A stretch of 64,000 bases of DNA from Nocardiopsis alborubida (GTDB lineage: Bacteria; Actinomycetota; Actinomycetes; Streptosporangiales; Streptosporangiaceae): positions 124,001 to 188,000 of the forward strand of contig NZ_JAAXPG010000011.1 in assembly GCF_012396365.1 (NCBI RefSeq), written 5' to 3'. The notes beneath the pieces were generated by a model that was given only the letters and a program-made list of their open reading frames with translations, was not told the DNA's origin and ran no database searches. Below are positions 32,497 through 43,165 of this stretch, piece after piece. The translations under genes and the position numbers were made by a program. Within the stretch, counting starts at the first letter, position 1, and each line of letters starts with the position of its first letter.

Positions 32497-33042
32497 GTGC
32501 ACCCGCAGCAGCCTCCGAACGGCCCCTACCGGGGCGGTCATCCGCAGCAGCCGGTGCCCTACGGCGCCCACTTCCCGTCGGGACCGGTCAGGATGCCCGG
32601 CGCGGCGGTTGCCGTGCGGGTGCTGATGTTCATCGGCGGCGTCTGCGGCCTGCTGTTCGGCGGGCTGCTGTGGCTGGCCGCCGCGATGGCCTCCGGCGGC
32701 GGCCGGTTCAGCGAGGAGTTCATGCAGGGCGTGCGGGAAGGGGCGGGTTTTCCCATCTCCTCCACCGGTGCGGGACTGCTCTTCGCGCTCGTCGGTGCCG
32801 TCCCGTTCGTCTACGGAGCCCTGTCCACCCTCCTCGCCGCGCTGATGGGCCGCCGCAGCGCGGTCGTTCTGTGGTCGGTCGTGGTCTTCCAGGCCCTGGC
32901 AGCGCTCACCCTGGTGTTCAACGCGGTCACCGGAGCCGTGGGGTCAGTCGTCCCGCTGGCCTTCGCCGTCCTCATGATCGTGCTCATGCTGCTGGGGGGC
33001 ACGCGCGCCTACTACACCCGCTCCGCTCCCGCCGCCTACTGA
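32497..33042 (+). CDS. Small integral membrane protein (first of a paralogous pair)
   Basis: Protein of 181 residues with a Pro/Gln/Gly-rich cytoplasmic head (HPQQPPNGPYRGG) and four predicted transmembrane helices: VAVRVLMFIGGVCGLLFGGLLWL, AGLLFALVGAVPFVYGALSTL, VVLWSVVVFQALAALTLVF and VVPLAFAVLMIVLMLLGG. GTG 32497 is chosen: GGAG precedes it by six bases and a TAAAGT -10 (32451-32456) would start transcription just before it, excluding GTG 32455. It is clearly paralogous to the next gene (shared AVAVRVLMFIGG, ALMGRR, PLAFAVLMI). Function unknown. Confidence 0.75.
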   Translation: MHPQQPPNGPYRGGHPQQPVPYGAHFPSGPVRMPGAAVAVRVLMFIGGVCGLLFGGLLWLAAAMASGGGRFSEEFMQGVREGAGFPISSTGAGLLFALVGAVPFVYGALSTLLAALMGRRSAVVLWSVVVFQALAALTLVFNAVTGAVGSVVPLAFAVLMIVLMLLGGTRAYYTRSAPAAY

Positions 33043-33062
33043 GGCGGGCCGGCCGGCGCCGC

Positions 33063-33092
33063 AGGGGGACCGCGAGGGATCGCGGTCCCCCT
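33063..33092. terminator. Terminator hairpin after the first paralogue
   Basis: A 13-bp perfect stem with loop GGGA (33063-33075 with 33080-33092) begins 20 bases past the stop. It separates the two paralogous membrane protein genes into independent units. Confidence 0.7.
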
Positions 33093-33323
33093 CGCCGTGT
33101 GCGGTATCGCGTTCCACCTGCGCGTTTCGTGTCCTGTCGGAGGCTCTCTGTACAGTCGTGTCCTGGCGGTCGGTGTTACGGAAAGACCGAAAGGGAAACC
33201 CCCGGCTCCGTGCCCGCGACCTCCCGCCGCCTCGGGCCCGCCCCGGCGGGGCGGCCGTCCCCGCCATCCCCGGTCGTCCGCGGCCTCAGACGCTCCCCCC
33301 TCGCGATCCGGAAGGGATCACCC

Positions 33324-33932
33324 GTGCACCCCTCGCCGCAGCCCGACCCCCGCCAGCCCCTCCCCGGGCAGCTCCCGCCCGGCTATCCGGTACCCGGCCA
33401 GCCCGCTCCGGGGCGACTTCCGGCAGCTCAGCCGATGCAGGGTCACCCCGTCCCCGGCCATCCTCCGGTCGGCTACGGCTTCCCGGGCCAGGTCCCCCCG
33501 CCCCCCGTGTACCCGGCCTTCCAGGGCATGCCGGGACAGGCCGTCGCCGTCCGGGTGCTCATGTTCATCGGCGGGCCCATCGGCATCCTGTTGGGCCTTT
33601 TCCTCGGCGCCATCGCCCTCCTGGGCTTCGGCGTGGGAGAGATGGCGGGAGGGGCCGACGAGGGCGCCTTCAGCTTCCTGGCCGCCTTCACCGGGGCCGT
33701 CGCCCTCGTCCCCCTGGCCTACGGCGTCGTCTCCACCACCCTTGCCTCCCTGATGGGGCGCCGCCGCGGCGGCCTGCTGTGGGGAGTGGTCGCCTTCCAC
33801 GGCGTCGCGTCCCTGATCCTGCTCGTCGCCGTCATCGCCGGCGACTACTTCTCCCTCGTCCCGCTCGCCTTCGCCGCGGTGATGATCGGCCTGATGCTCA
33901 CCCCCCGGGTCCGGGCGTTCTACCTGTCCTAG
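33324..33932 (+). CDS. Small integral membrane protein (second of a paralogous pair)
   Basis: Protein of 202 residues built like its upstream neighbour: a Pro/Gly/Gln-rich head of about 75 residues with PGQ/PGY-type repeats, then AVAVRVLMFIGGPIGILLGLF and three further hydrophobic helices, ending PLAFAAVMIGLML. GTG 33324 has GAAGGGA seven bases upstream. Both genes start with GTG-CAC-CC, supporting a tandem duplication. Proline-rich heads of this kind are common in actinobacterial membrane proteins, sometimes at the cell pole or septum, but no role can be assigned. A terminator follows. Confidence 0.75.
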   Translation: MHPSPQPDPRQPLPGQLPPGYPVPGQPAPGRLPAAQPMQGHPVPGHPPVGYGFPGQVPPPPVYPAFQGMPGQAVAVRVLMFIGGPIGILLGLFLGAIALLGFGVGEMAGGADEGAFSFLAAFTGAVALVPLAYGVVSTTLASLMGRRRGGLLWGVVAFHGVASLILLVAVIAGDYFSLVPLAFAAVMIGLMLTPRVRAFYLS

Positions 33933-33941
33933 CACCGACGC

Positions 33942-33961
33942 GGCCCCGTCCGAACGGGGCC
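33942..33961 (+). terminator. Terminator hairpin after the second paralogue
   Basis: GGCCCCGT/ACGGGGCC with loop CCGA starts 10 bases past the stop codon. No U-run follows. Confidence 0.6.
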
Positions 33962-34074
33962 CGGCGGTGGTCGGCGGCGATAGCCTTGGAACAACCAGGC
34001 CGCCGCCGTTGTCCTGATCAGGGCGGCCCCGGCGGCCACCCGCAAACCACGCGCGCTGGCACCACGGTTCCCTC

Positions 34075-34080
34075 TACGAT
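34075..34080 (+). promoter_or_regulatory. Predicted alaS -10 element
   Basis: TACGAT in the context CTCTACGATGG fits TANNNT and lies 90 bases before the alaS start. No -35 is clear. Confidence 0.3.
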
Positions 34081-34169
34081 GGGCGCCTACCGACCACGCG
34101 TGACAACGGTCCCGTACAGGGACACGCACGCCGCCCGGGGCGGCGGAGCCGAGCAGCAGGAGGGCATCA

Positions 34170-36836
<2,667 letters not shown>

Positions 36837-36850
36837 GCAGACCGCTCGAA

Positions 36851-36884
36851 CGGGCGTGTGCGGCACCGGTGCCGCACACGCCCG
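36851..36884 (+). terminator. alaS terminator
   Basis: 34 bases are fully self-complementary (16-17-bp stem, CGGGCGTGTGCGGCAC with its complement), beginning 14 bases past the alaS stop. No U-run. Confidence 0.75.
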
Positions 36885-37427
36885 ACGCGTGTGCGCGGAC
36901 GTGACGAGTACCACGGGACCCGTCCGTTTCCTCGGACGCGCCAGCCGAACCCCACATGGACACGAAATGAATATGTAGCATAACCAAGAGTGATCATGTG
37001 GAGGATTTCGCGGCGCTCGGGCACGGTGGTCCCCAGAGGAATCGAACCCGTCGCCACCTGCGGGGGAACCGCCCCGGGTCCGGCGGCCGTGTACCGCTGC
37101 GGCGTCCGTCCGCGCAGCACCGGCTCCGGGGTGTTTTACACTCTGACGGAACGCGTCCGACCCGGGCCCCGCCGGAACCGCCCCGTACGAGGCGGCCGAC
37201 GCGGCCCGCGGCCCCGCACGGCGATCAACGCCGTTGAGGCTGCGTGCTGTCATCGAATCGGGCATACTGTGGCGCGTCACAGCCGATCACACGGCTGTCT
37301 GTGCGGAGTTTCCCGCGATCCAGCTGATGAACAGGACCACCGTGTTGAGGATTTCCCAGCCGCGGTGCCGTGTCCGCAATGGCACGGCCCGCCCGAGCAC
37401 CGCTCCCGGTTCTGGGGAGAGGTCCTC
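36885..37427. other. Intergenic region alaS-ruvX
   Basis: This 543-base gap has no credible gene. TACACT (37137-37142) and TACTGT (37265-37270) are possible -10 elements reading toward ruvX. On the minus strand 37070-37028 has a tRNA-like minihelix, listed separately. The first part around 36955-37000 is AT-rich. Stretches of in-frame sequence upstream of ruvX are not protein-like. Confidence 0.3.
37028..37070 (-). other. tRNA-like minihelix (T-arm plus acceptor stem only)
   Basis: Read on the minus strand, GGTTCCC pairs with GGGGACC (seven pairs, one G-U) in acceptor-stem fashion. The 3' strand is preceded by a T-arm-like GGGTTCGATTCC containing the universal TTCGATT loop and is followed by ACC. 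The D and anticodon arms are missing: only 12 bases separate the 5' strand from the T-arm. The T-stem has one mismatch and one wobble. It could be a tRNA remnant left by deletion or integration, or chance. Confidence 0.25.
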
Positions 37428-37913
37428 GTGAGGCACGGTGTGCGCCTGGCCGTCGACCCCGGCAACGCCCGTATCGGAGTCGCCGCGAGCGACCCCAGCG
37501 GTACGCTCGCCAGCCCGGTCGAGACCATCCGGCGCGGAAGGGGCGACACCCAGCGCATCGCCCTGCTGGTCCTGGAACGGGAGGCACGGGAGGTCGTGGT
37601 GGGCTACCCTGCCTCACTGTCGGGGGAGGAGGGCCCGGCGGCCCGCTCCGCGAGGGAGTTCGCGCGCACGCTCGCCGCTCTCCTGCACCCCGTCCCCGTC
37701 CGCCTGGTCGACGAGCGCCTCACCACGGTGACCGCCCAGGGCCAGCTGCTCTCCGGCGCCTCCTTCGCCGCCAAGGGCGCCAAGGGCGGCCGGGCCCGCA
37801 GGTCGGTCATCGACCAGGCCGCCGCCACCGTGCTCCTCCAGAGCGCCTTGGACCAGGAACGGTCAACAGGCCATCCCCCGGGCGAGATCGTCCGCTCCAG
37901 CCAGGGAGAATGA
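37428..37913 (+). CDS. ruvX: RuvX/YqgF-type Holliday junction resolvase homologue
   Basis: RNase H-like nuclease of 161 residues linked to pre-16S rRNA 5' processing or Holliday junction resolution. The first catalytic Asp lies in LAVDPGNARIGVAASD, the second acidic site in VVVGYPASLSGEEG, and the third in RLVDERLTTVTA. The final DQAAATVLLQSALD segment is standard. GTG 37428 has GAGAGG six bases upstream; upstream in-frame sequence is not conserved. It overlaps mltG in a TGATG junction, so the two are co-translated. Confidence 0.9.
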   Translation: MRHGVRLAVDPGNARIGVAASDPSGTLASPVETIRRGRGDTQRIALLVLEREAREVVVGYPASLSGEEGPAARSAREFARTLAALLHPVPVRLVDERLTTVTAQGQLLSGASFAAKGAKGGRARRSVIDQAAATVLLQSALDQERSTGHPPGEIVRSSQGE

Positions 37914-40417
37914 TGAACGACAGGGACGACTACCCCGACACTCCCTATCGTGGGCGAGCCGACCGCGAGCGCGGTTACGACTACGACCCGCTCAGCGACC
38001 CCCCGTCCGCGCAGCCGCCCCCGCGCGGCCGCAGGGCGCGCCCCGAACCGGCGGACTGGAACGAGGAGTCCGGCACGGGTGAGTTCCGCACGCCCCGGTA
38101 CGGGCCCCGCGGCGGCGGATACGACCCGCTGAGCCCGGAAGGACAGCGCTCCGGGCGCCGGCACCGCGCCGAGCCGCCCGCGGAGGGCCCCTCGGGCCCC
38201 GCCCGGCGCGGAGGCGCCGCCGACGCCCTGCGCGGTGGACGCGCCGCCCGCTCCAGCGCCCCCCGACGCCAGGACCAGGAGGCTCCCCGGCCCCAGGAGC
38301 CCGCGCCGCCCCGCTCCCAGGGCCCCGCGCGCTCCCGGCAGACCGGCCCGGCGGGCGACCCGACCCAGGACGCCCTGGCCGCCCTGGCCAACCTGGGCGA
38401 GTCCGCCGCGCCCGCCCGGCCCGCGCAGAGCGCTCCGGCCGCGCCCGCCGCGGAGGAGGAGCCGACCCGGCGCGGCCGCCGCGCCCGCCCCGAGCACGAA
38501 CCCGAACCCCCGCCCGAGCCCCAGCCCGAGGAGCCCCGCCGCGGTGGAGGACGCCGCAGGCGCGGCGCCCCGGCCGACGAGGCCCCGGCCGCCGCGGCCC
38601 CGCCCCCCGAGGAGGAGCCCCGCGGCCGTCGCGCCCGCCGCAGGCGCGGCAGGCGCGACGACGAGCCCACCGGCGGCTTCCTGGACGACGCCCCCGAGGA
38701 CAGCGGGGTCTTCGACTCCGGGACCTTCCCCGGCGTCAGCGGCTCCGCCGACACCGGCGCCTTCGCCGCGGTCGAGGAGCCCCCGGCCCGTCGCAGCCGC
38801 CGCGCGCGCGCCGACCGCGACCCGTGGGACGAGCGCTCCGACGCCCCCGCCGACAGCGGTGCCTTTCCCGGTACCGACGCCTTCACCCCGGCTCCGGAGC
38901 CCGACTCCGGCGCGTTCGAGGCCCAGGACTTCGACGGGGAACCGGAGGAGGAGCCCGAGCCGCGTTCGCGCCGTTCCCGCCGCAGGCAGGCGGAGGAGGA
39001 CCGTGGAGGCCGCCGCCGCGGCGGACGCCGCAGGCGCGGCGCCCCCGTGGAGGAGGTCCCGCAGGAGGACGAGGCCCCTGAGGAGGAGCCCGACGAGTCC
39101 TTCGCCGAGGAGGAGCCCGAGGAGGAGGCCGAGCCCCGTCCCCGCCGCTCCCGCCGCGCGCCCGCGGCCGACGACGGCGGCGGCCGGCGCGGCGGCCGCC
39201 GCAGGCGCGGCCGCCGTGAGGAACCGGAGGAGGAGCCCGAGGAGGACGAGTACGAGGAGCCCAACCTCGCCGACATCGCCGAGGCCTACGGCGGCGGCCG
39301 CAGCAGCCGCCGGAAGGCCAAGGAGCTCAAGAGGGCCCGCGCCAACGCGGGCAAGGGCGGCAGGAAGCGCCGCCGCAGGAGCAGGGCCCTGACGATCGTG
39401 CTGGTCCTCGTCCTGCTCCTGGTGGTGGTGGGCGGCGGCTACGCCGTCATCCGCACCTACGTCCTGCCCGCCGACTTCGACGGCCAGGGCAGCGGCGAGA
39501 CCGTGTTCGTCATCGAGGAGGGCGACGCGGGTTCGATCGTGGCCGACAACCTCGCGGAGGCCGGGGTCGTGGCCAGCTCCCGCGCGTTCCTCAACGCTCT
39601 GGGCGCCGTCCCCGAGGAGGAGCTCGGCTCCGGGTTGGCCCCCGGAACCTACTCCCTGGCCCAGGGGATGAGCGGCGAGGCCGCCGTGGCCGCCCTGCTC
39701 GACCCGGCCAGCCGTGTCGGCGGTCGCGTCACCATTCCCGAGGGGCTGCGCACGGACGGGATCTTCGAGAGGATCTCCGAGGCCACCGACCTGACCGTGG
39801 AGGAGCTGGACGAGGCCTACGCCCAGACCGACGAGCTGGGCCTGCCCGACTACGCCACCGAGGGGCCCGAGGGCTACCTGTTCCCGTCCACCTACCGGTT
39901 CGACCCGGGGACCGAGGCGCTCTCGGTGCTCAGGACGATGGTCACCCAGCACACCCAGGTCGCCGAGGAGCTCGACCTGGAGATCAGGGCCGAGGCACTG
40001 GGCTACGACGCCAACGAGATCATGGCGATCGCGGCCATCGTCCAGGCCGAGACCGGCACCAAGGAGGACATGCCCCTCATCTCCGCGGTCGTGCACAACC
40101 GCCTGGAGGAGGGCATGCAGCTCCAGATGGACAGCACGTGCTTCTACGTCCTGGGCGAGGAGGGCACCTTCCTCAACGACGAGCAGCGCGCCTCCTGCGA
40201 GGCCGACCCGCGCGGCTACAGCACCTACGGCATGACCGGACTGCCCGTCGGGCCGTTCGTGGCCCCCGGAGTGGACGCCATCGAGGCGGCGCTGGAGCCG
40301 GCCGACGAGGGCTACCTCTACTTCGCGCTCGTCGACCCCGAGAACGGTGAGACCGGCTTCTCCACCACCCTGGAGGAGCACAACCAGATGGTGGCCGAGA
40401 ACCAGGCCGAATGGTAG
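37910..40417 (+). CDS. mltG: Endolytic murein transglycosylase MltG with a very long cytoplasmic tail
   Basis: MltG (YceG) cuts nascent glycan strands outside the membrane and sets peptidoglycan chain length. The protein is 835 residues. A single transmembrane helix lies at about 493-515 (TIVLVLVLLLVVVGGGYAVI), after the stop-transfer-like RKRRRRSRAL. The extracellular LysM-like part and catalytic domain follow, with the catalytic Glu in AETGTKEDMP, VVHNRL, and the GLPVGPFVAPG signature (normally GLPPGPIxNPG). Residues 1-490 are disordered and strongly mixed-charge: repeated GRRRRGAP and RRSRR arginine clusters, Glu-rich stretches and repeated DSG-x-F motifs. ATG 37910 and ATG 37913 both follow AGGGAG; the second overlaps the ruvX stop. 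Confidence 0.9.
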   Translation: MMNDRDDYPDTPYRGRADRERGYDYDPLSDPPSAQPPPRGRRARPEPADWNEESGTGEFRTPRYGPRGGGYDPLSPEGQRSGRRHRAEPPAEGPSGPARRGGAADALRGGRAARSSAPRRQDQEAPRPQEPAPPRSQGPARSRQTGPAGDPTQDALAALANLGESAAPARPAQSAPAAPAAEEEPTRRGRRARPEHEPEPPPEPQPEEPRRGGGRRRRGAPADEAPAAAAPPPEEEPRGRRARRRRGRRDDEPTGGFLDDAPEDSGVFDSGTFPGVSGSADTGAFAAVEEPPARRSRRARADRDPWDERSDAPADSGAFPGTDAFTPAPEPDSGAFEAQDFDGEPEEEPEPRSRRSRRRQAEEDRGGRRRGGRRRRGAPVEEVPQEDEAPEEEPDESFAEEEPEEEAEPRPRRSRRAPAADDGGGRRGGRRRRGRREEPEEEPEEDEYEEPNLADIAEAYGGGRSSRRKAKELKRARANAGKGGRKRRRRSRALTIVLVLVLLLVVVGGGYAVIRTYVLPADFDGQGSGETVFVIEEGDAGSIVADNLAEAGVVASSRAFLNALGAVPEEELGSGLAPGTYSLAQGMSGEAAVAALLDPASRVGGRVTIPEGLRTDGIFERISEATDLTVEELDEAYAQTDELGLPDYATEGPEGYLFPSTYRFDPGTEALSVLRTMVTQHTQVAEELDLEIRAEALGYDANEIMAIAAIVQAETGTKEDMPLISAVVHNRLEEGMQLQMDSTCFYVLGEEGTFLNDEQRASCEADPRGYSTYGMTGLPVGPFVAPGVDAIEAALEPADEGYLYFALVDPENGETGFSTTLEEHNQMVAENQAEW

Positions 40418-40428
40418 GGAGAGCTGAC

Positions 40429-41265
40429 ATGGGACCGGTGCGCGCCGCCGTCCTGGGCTCGCCGGTGGCCCACTCGCTCTCACCGGTCCTGCACACCGCC
40501 GCCTACGCGGCGATGGGCCTGGACGAGTGGTCCTACGGCCTGCACGAATGCGGGGAGGAGGAGCTCGCACCCTTCCTCTCCGGGCTCGGCGGGGAGTGGG
40601 CAGGGCTGTCCCTGACCATGCCGCTCAAGCGCCGCGCCCTGGAGCTGGCCGACACGGTCGACGACCTGGCCCTCCAGGTGGGCGGGGCCAACACCCTGGT
40701 CAGGGGGGCGCGGGGGTGGCACGCCTCCAACACCGACGTCGCCGGGATCGCCGCGGCCCTGACCGAGGCCGGAACCGGCGCTCCGCGCAGCGCGGTCGTC
40801 CTGGGCGCCGGGGCCACGGCGGCCTCCGCGCTGGCCGCCCTGCGCCTGCTCGGCCTGACCGCCCCGGTCACCGTGCTGGCCCGCGACACGGCCCGAGCCG
40901 GGCAGGTGGCCGCCGCGGCCCGCCGGATGGGCCACCCGCTGGAGGTCGCGCCGCTCGCCGATGTGGACAAGCACCTGGACGCGGACCTGGTCGTGTCCTC
41001 CCTGCCCTCGGGTGCGGCCGACGCCCACGCCGACCTGCTCGCCGCCTCGCGCGCCGACCTGTTCGACGTCGTCTACTCGCCCTGGCCCACCCGCGCCGCG
41101 GCGGCCGTCGCCGCGCGCGGCGGACGCGTGGTCGGCGGCTTCCCCATGCTCCTGCACCAGGCCGTCGAACAGGTCCGCCTGATGACCGGTGTCCGGGACG
41201 TGCCCGTGGAGGCCATGCGCGCGGCGGGTGAGGCCGAACTGGCCCGCCGCTCCGCCTCCGCCTGA
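40429..41265 (+). CDS. aroE: Shikimate dehydrogenase
   Basis: NADPH-dependent reduction of 3-dehydroshikimate in the aromatic pathway. It has 278 residues. The substrate site is SPVAHSLSPVLH and the catalytic Lys lies in LTMPLKRRAL with Asp in NTDVAGI. The nucleotide-binding fold starts at VVLGAGATAASALAAL, and the closing region has GGFPMLLHQAVEQ. ATG 40429 has GGGAGAG seven bases upstream; an earlier ATG at 40411 overlaps the mltG end and its ribosome binding site. The remaining shikimate genes (aroC, aroK, aroB), next in Streptomyces from memory, are not here; infC follows instead. Confidence 0.92.
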   Translation: MGPVRAAVLGSPVAHSLSPVLHTAAYAAMGLDEWSYGLHECGEEELAPFLSGLGGEWAGLSLTMPLKRRALELADTVDDLALQVGGANTLVRGARGWHASNTDVAGIAAALTEAGTGAPRSAVVLGAGATAASALAALRLLGLTAPVTVLARDTARAGQVAAAARRMGHPLEVAPLADVDKHLDADLVVSSLPSGAADAHADLLAASRADLFDVVYSPWPTRAAAAVAARGGRVVGGFPMLLHQAVEQVRLMTGVRDVPVEAMRAAGEAELARRSASA

Positions 41266-41319
41266 GCGCGGTCGGAGGCGGCGTCCGGCAGGGTGGGACG
41301 AACGGGCTTCGGGCACTGG

Positions 41320-41325
41320 TACTAT
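41320..41325 (+). promoter_or_regulatory. Predicted infC operon -10 element
   Basis: TACTAT in the context TGGTACTAT is an extended -10. It gives a start near 41332 and a leader of about 334 nt for infC. No clear -35 is seen. Confidence 0.45.
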
Positions 41326-41341
41326 GAGGTATCGACTTGGT

Positions 41342-41542
41342 CCGGTGTGCCTCACACCGGAACCGCAAGCGGAGGTGATCCTCCCACCTGCCGGGTACCG
41401 CCCGCGTAGGTTCCGGCCCGGCGATCGATCGTGCCGCGTTCTGTCGACCGAGCACCCGTGTCCGGGGTGCCCGGTCCGCGCGTCCGTCCTCGCTGGGAAT
41501 ATCCGGTCGGATCACCCCGCTTGCACACGCTGGCGGGGTTTT
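41342..41542 (+). promoter_or_regulatory. infC leader: candidate transcription attenuator
   Basis: Within the leader, CCGGTGTG/CACACCGG forms a hairpin (41342-41360). GGAGGTGATC (41371-41380) is a 10-base complement of the 16S rRNA 3' end, without a usable start codon after it. An intrinsic terminator follows at 41514-41542: ACCCCGC/GCGGGGT then TTTT. GGTGATCC (41374-41381) is exactly complementary to GGATCACC (41509-41516), which includes the first three bases of the terminator stem, so the two structures exclude each other. The local hairpin GGAGG-TGAT-CCTCC can in turn release the terminator. This is the standard layout of an attenuator, possibly controlled by L20 or IF3; the ligand is inferred. 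Confidence 0.55.
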
Positions 41543-41665
41543 CGCTGTACGCGGACCCCGACGCGATCGGCGGCCCGACGGACGAGGGCGGCCCGGTCCA
41601 CACGGCCGTCCGCCACCAGGCGGGCGACCGGTCCCAGGTAATCGACATAGCTAGGGAGGGGTCTC

Positions 41666-42250
41666 ATCAGCGCAGAGCCCCGCATCAATGACCGTATCCG
41701 GGTGCCTGAGGTCCGTCTCGTCGGACCCAACGGCGAGCAGGTCGGCATCGTCTCCGTGCAGGACGCCCTGCGTCTCGCCCAGGAGTCCGACCTCGACCTC
41801 GTCGAGGTCGCGCCGACCGCGCGCCCGCCGGTCGCCAAGCTGATGGACTACGGCAAGTTCAAGTACGAGTCCGCGGTCAAGGCCCGAGAGTCGCGCAAGA
41901 ACCAGTCGAACACGATCATCAAGGAGATCAAGCTCCGCCCGAAGATCGACCCGCACGACTACGAGACCAAGAAGGGTCACGTGGTGCGGTTCCTCAAGAG
42001 CGGGGACAAGGTCAAGGTGACGATCATGTTCCGCGGACGCGAGCAGTCCCGGCCCGAGCTGGGCCGCCGCCTGCTGGCGCGCCTGGCCGAGGACGTCCAG
42101 GACCTCGGCACCGTGGAGTCGCAGCCCAAGCAGGACGGTCGCAACATGGTCATGGTGATCGGCCCGCACAAGCGGCGGTCCGAGCACAAGGCCGAGGCCC
42201 GTGCGGCGGCGGGGGACAAGACCCGCCGCGAGCAGAGCACGGACGCCTAG
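41666..42250 (+). CDS. infC: Translation initiation factor IF-3, starting at a rare ATC codon
   Basis: IF-3 binds the 30S subunit and checks the start codon. It has 194 residues: N-domain with [20 protein letters not shown], then the linker [19 protein letters not shown], and C-domain with [20 protein letters not shown] and [13 protein letters not shown]. The conserved N-terminus ([10 protein letters not shown]) is in frame only from 41666, where the codon is ATC. An in-frame TAG at 41648-41650 leaves no ATG, GTG or TTG before it, and AGGGAGGGG lies five bases upstream. The first conventional codon, GTG 41702, would cut off conserved residues. Rare starts allow IF-3 to repress itself, as with AUU in E. 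coli. Confidence 0.93.
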   Translation: MSAEPRINDRIRVPEVRLVGPNGEQVGIVSVQDALRLAQESDLDLVEVAPTARPPVAKLMDYGKFKYESAVKARESRKNQSNTIIKEIKLRPKIDPHDYETKKGHVVRFLKSGDKVKVTIMFRGREQSRPELGRRLLARLAEDVQDLGTVESQPKQDGRNMVMVIGPHKRRSEHKAEARAAAGDKTRREQSTDA

Positions 42251-42426
42251 CGGCGCGAAGTCCTCCACCGCCCGGTCACCGGCAGGGGCCGGGTGGTGAG
42301 CAGGGCTGCGCACGGCCCGGATGCGGCGCCTCGGCGCGCGGTGTCCCCGCCAGAGCAGCGGAAGAACCGTGTCGTCCGCCCCCTCGGGGCGGGTGGCACT
42401 CCGACGGAGTAGGAGACGACGGCGAC

Positions 42427-42621
42427 ATGCCGAAGAACAAGACCCACAGTGGGGCCAAGGACCGTTTCAAGGTCACCGGCTCCGGCAAGATCATGCGCCG
42501 CCGTGCCAACAAGAACCACATCCTTGAGCACAAGACCTCCAAGCGCAAGCGCAAGCTGGGCAACGAGGCCGTGCTCTCCCCCGCGGACGCCAAGAACATG
42601 CGCAAGCTGCTCGGCAAGTAG
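42427..42621 (+). CDS. rpmI: Ribosomal protein L35
   Basis: Basic 64-residue large-subunit protein. It has the L35 signature PKNKTHSGAKDRFKVTGSGK, then RANKNHILEHKT and the C-terminal KNMRKLLGK. ATG 42427 has GGAGACGACGGCGAC upstream. It is second in the infC-rpmI-rplT operon, 176 bases after infC. Confidence 0.97.
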   Translation: MPKNKTHSGAKDRFKVTGSGKIMRRRANKNHILEHKTSKRKRKLGNEAVLSPADAKNMRKLLGK

Positions 42622-42783
42622 TCCCGGGCCCCTCCCCTCCGCGGAAGCGCCCATCCGCCGGCCACGGCCGGTGCGGTGACGGCCCCCGGGAGGGAACCAC
42701 CGAAGCAACACGGCCGCCGGGTTCGACGCAGCCGGGCCGGTCGGCGCGCCGCGCGCGCCGGAAGAGACAACTAGGGAGTTCCA

Positions 42784-43155
42784 GTGGCACGCGTGAAGCG
42801 GGCTCTCAACGCCAAGAAGAAGCGCAAGGTCGTCCTCGACCGGGCAAGCGGCTACCGCGGGCAGCGCTCGCGCCTGTACCGCAAGGCCAAGGAGCAGATG
42901 CTCCACTCGATGACCTACTCCTACCGGGACCGCAAGGACCGCAAGGGGCAGTTCCGTCGCCTGTGGATCCAGCGCATCAACGCCGCCTCCCGCGCCCAGG
43001 GCCTGACCTACAACCGCTTCATGCAGGGTCTGAAGCTGGCCGGCATCGAGGTCGACCGCCGTATGCTCGCCGAGCTGGCGGTCAACGACCAGGCCGCCTT
43101 CGCCAGCCTGGTGGAGACGGCCAAGAAGGCCCTCCCCACCGAGGCCGCGGCCTAG
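42784..43155 (+). CDS. rplT: Ribosomal protein L20
   Basis: Basic 123-residue protein of the large subunit, needed for early 50S assembly. [35 protein letters not shown], and the globular [18 protein letters not shown] region that in other bacteria binds both 23S rRNA and its own mRNA. GTG 42784 has AGGGAGTTCCA upstream. Because L20 controls the infC leader in Bacillus and E. coli, it is the obvious candidate ligand for the attenuator at 41342-41542. Confidence 0.97.
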   Translation: MARVKRALNAKKKRKVVLDRASGYRGQRSRLYRKAKEQMLHSMTYSYRDRKDRKGQFRRLWIQRINAASRAQGLTYNRFMQGLKLAGIEVDRRMLAELAVNDQAAFASLVETAKKALPTEAAA

Positions 43156-43165
43156 GCGAGCGGTG

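Noticed and set aside
34055..34067. GCTGGCACCACGG upstream of alaS resembles the T-box core.
   Set aside because: One core mismatch, UGGC would pair with a G discriminator rather than the A of tRNA-Ala, no stem I or specifier loop is convincing, and it lies upstream of the likely -10 (TACGAT 34075) so would not be transcribed.
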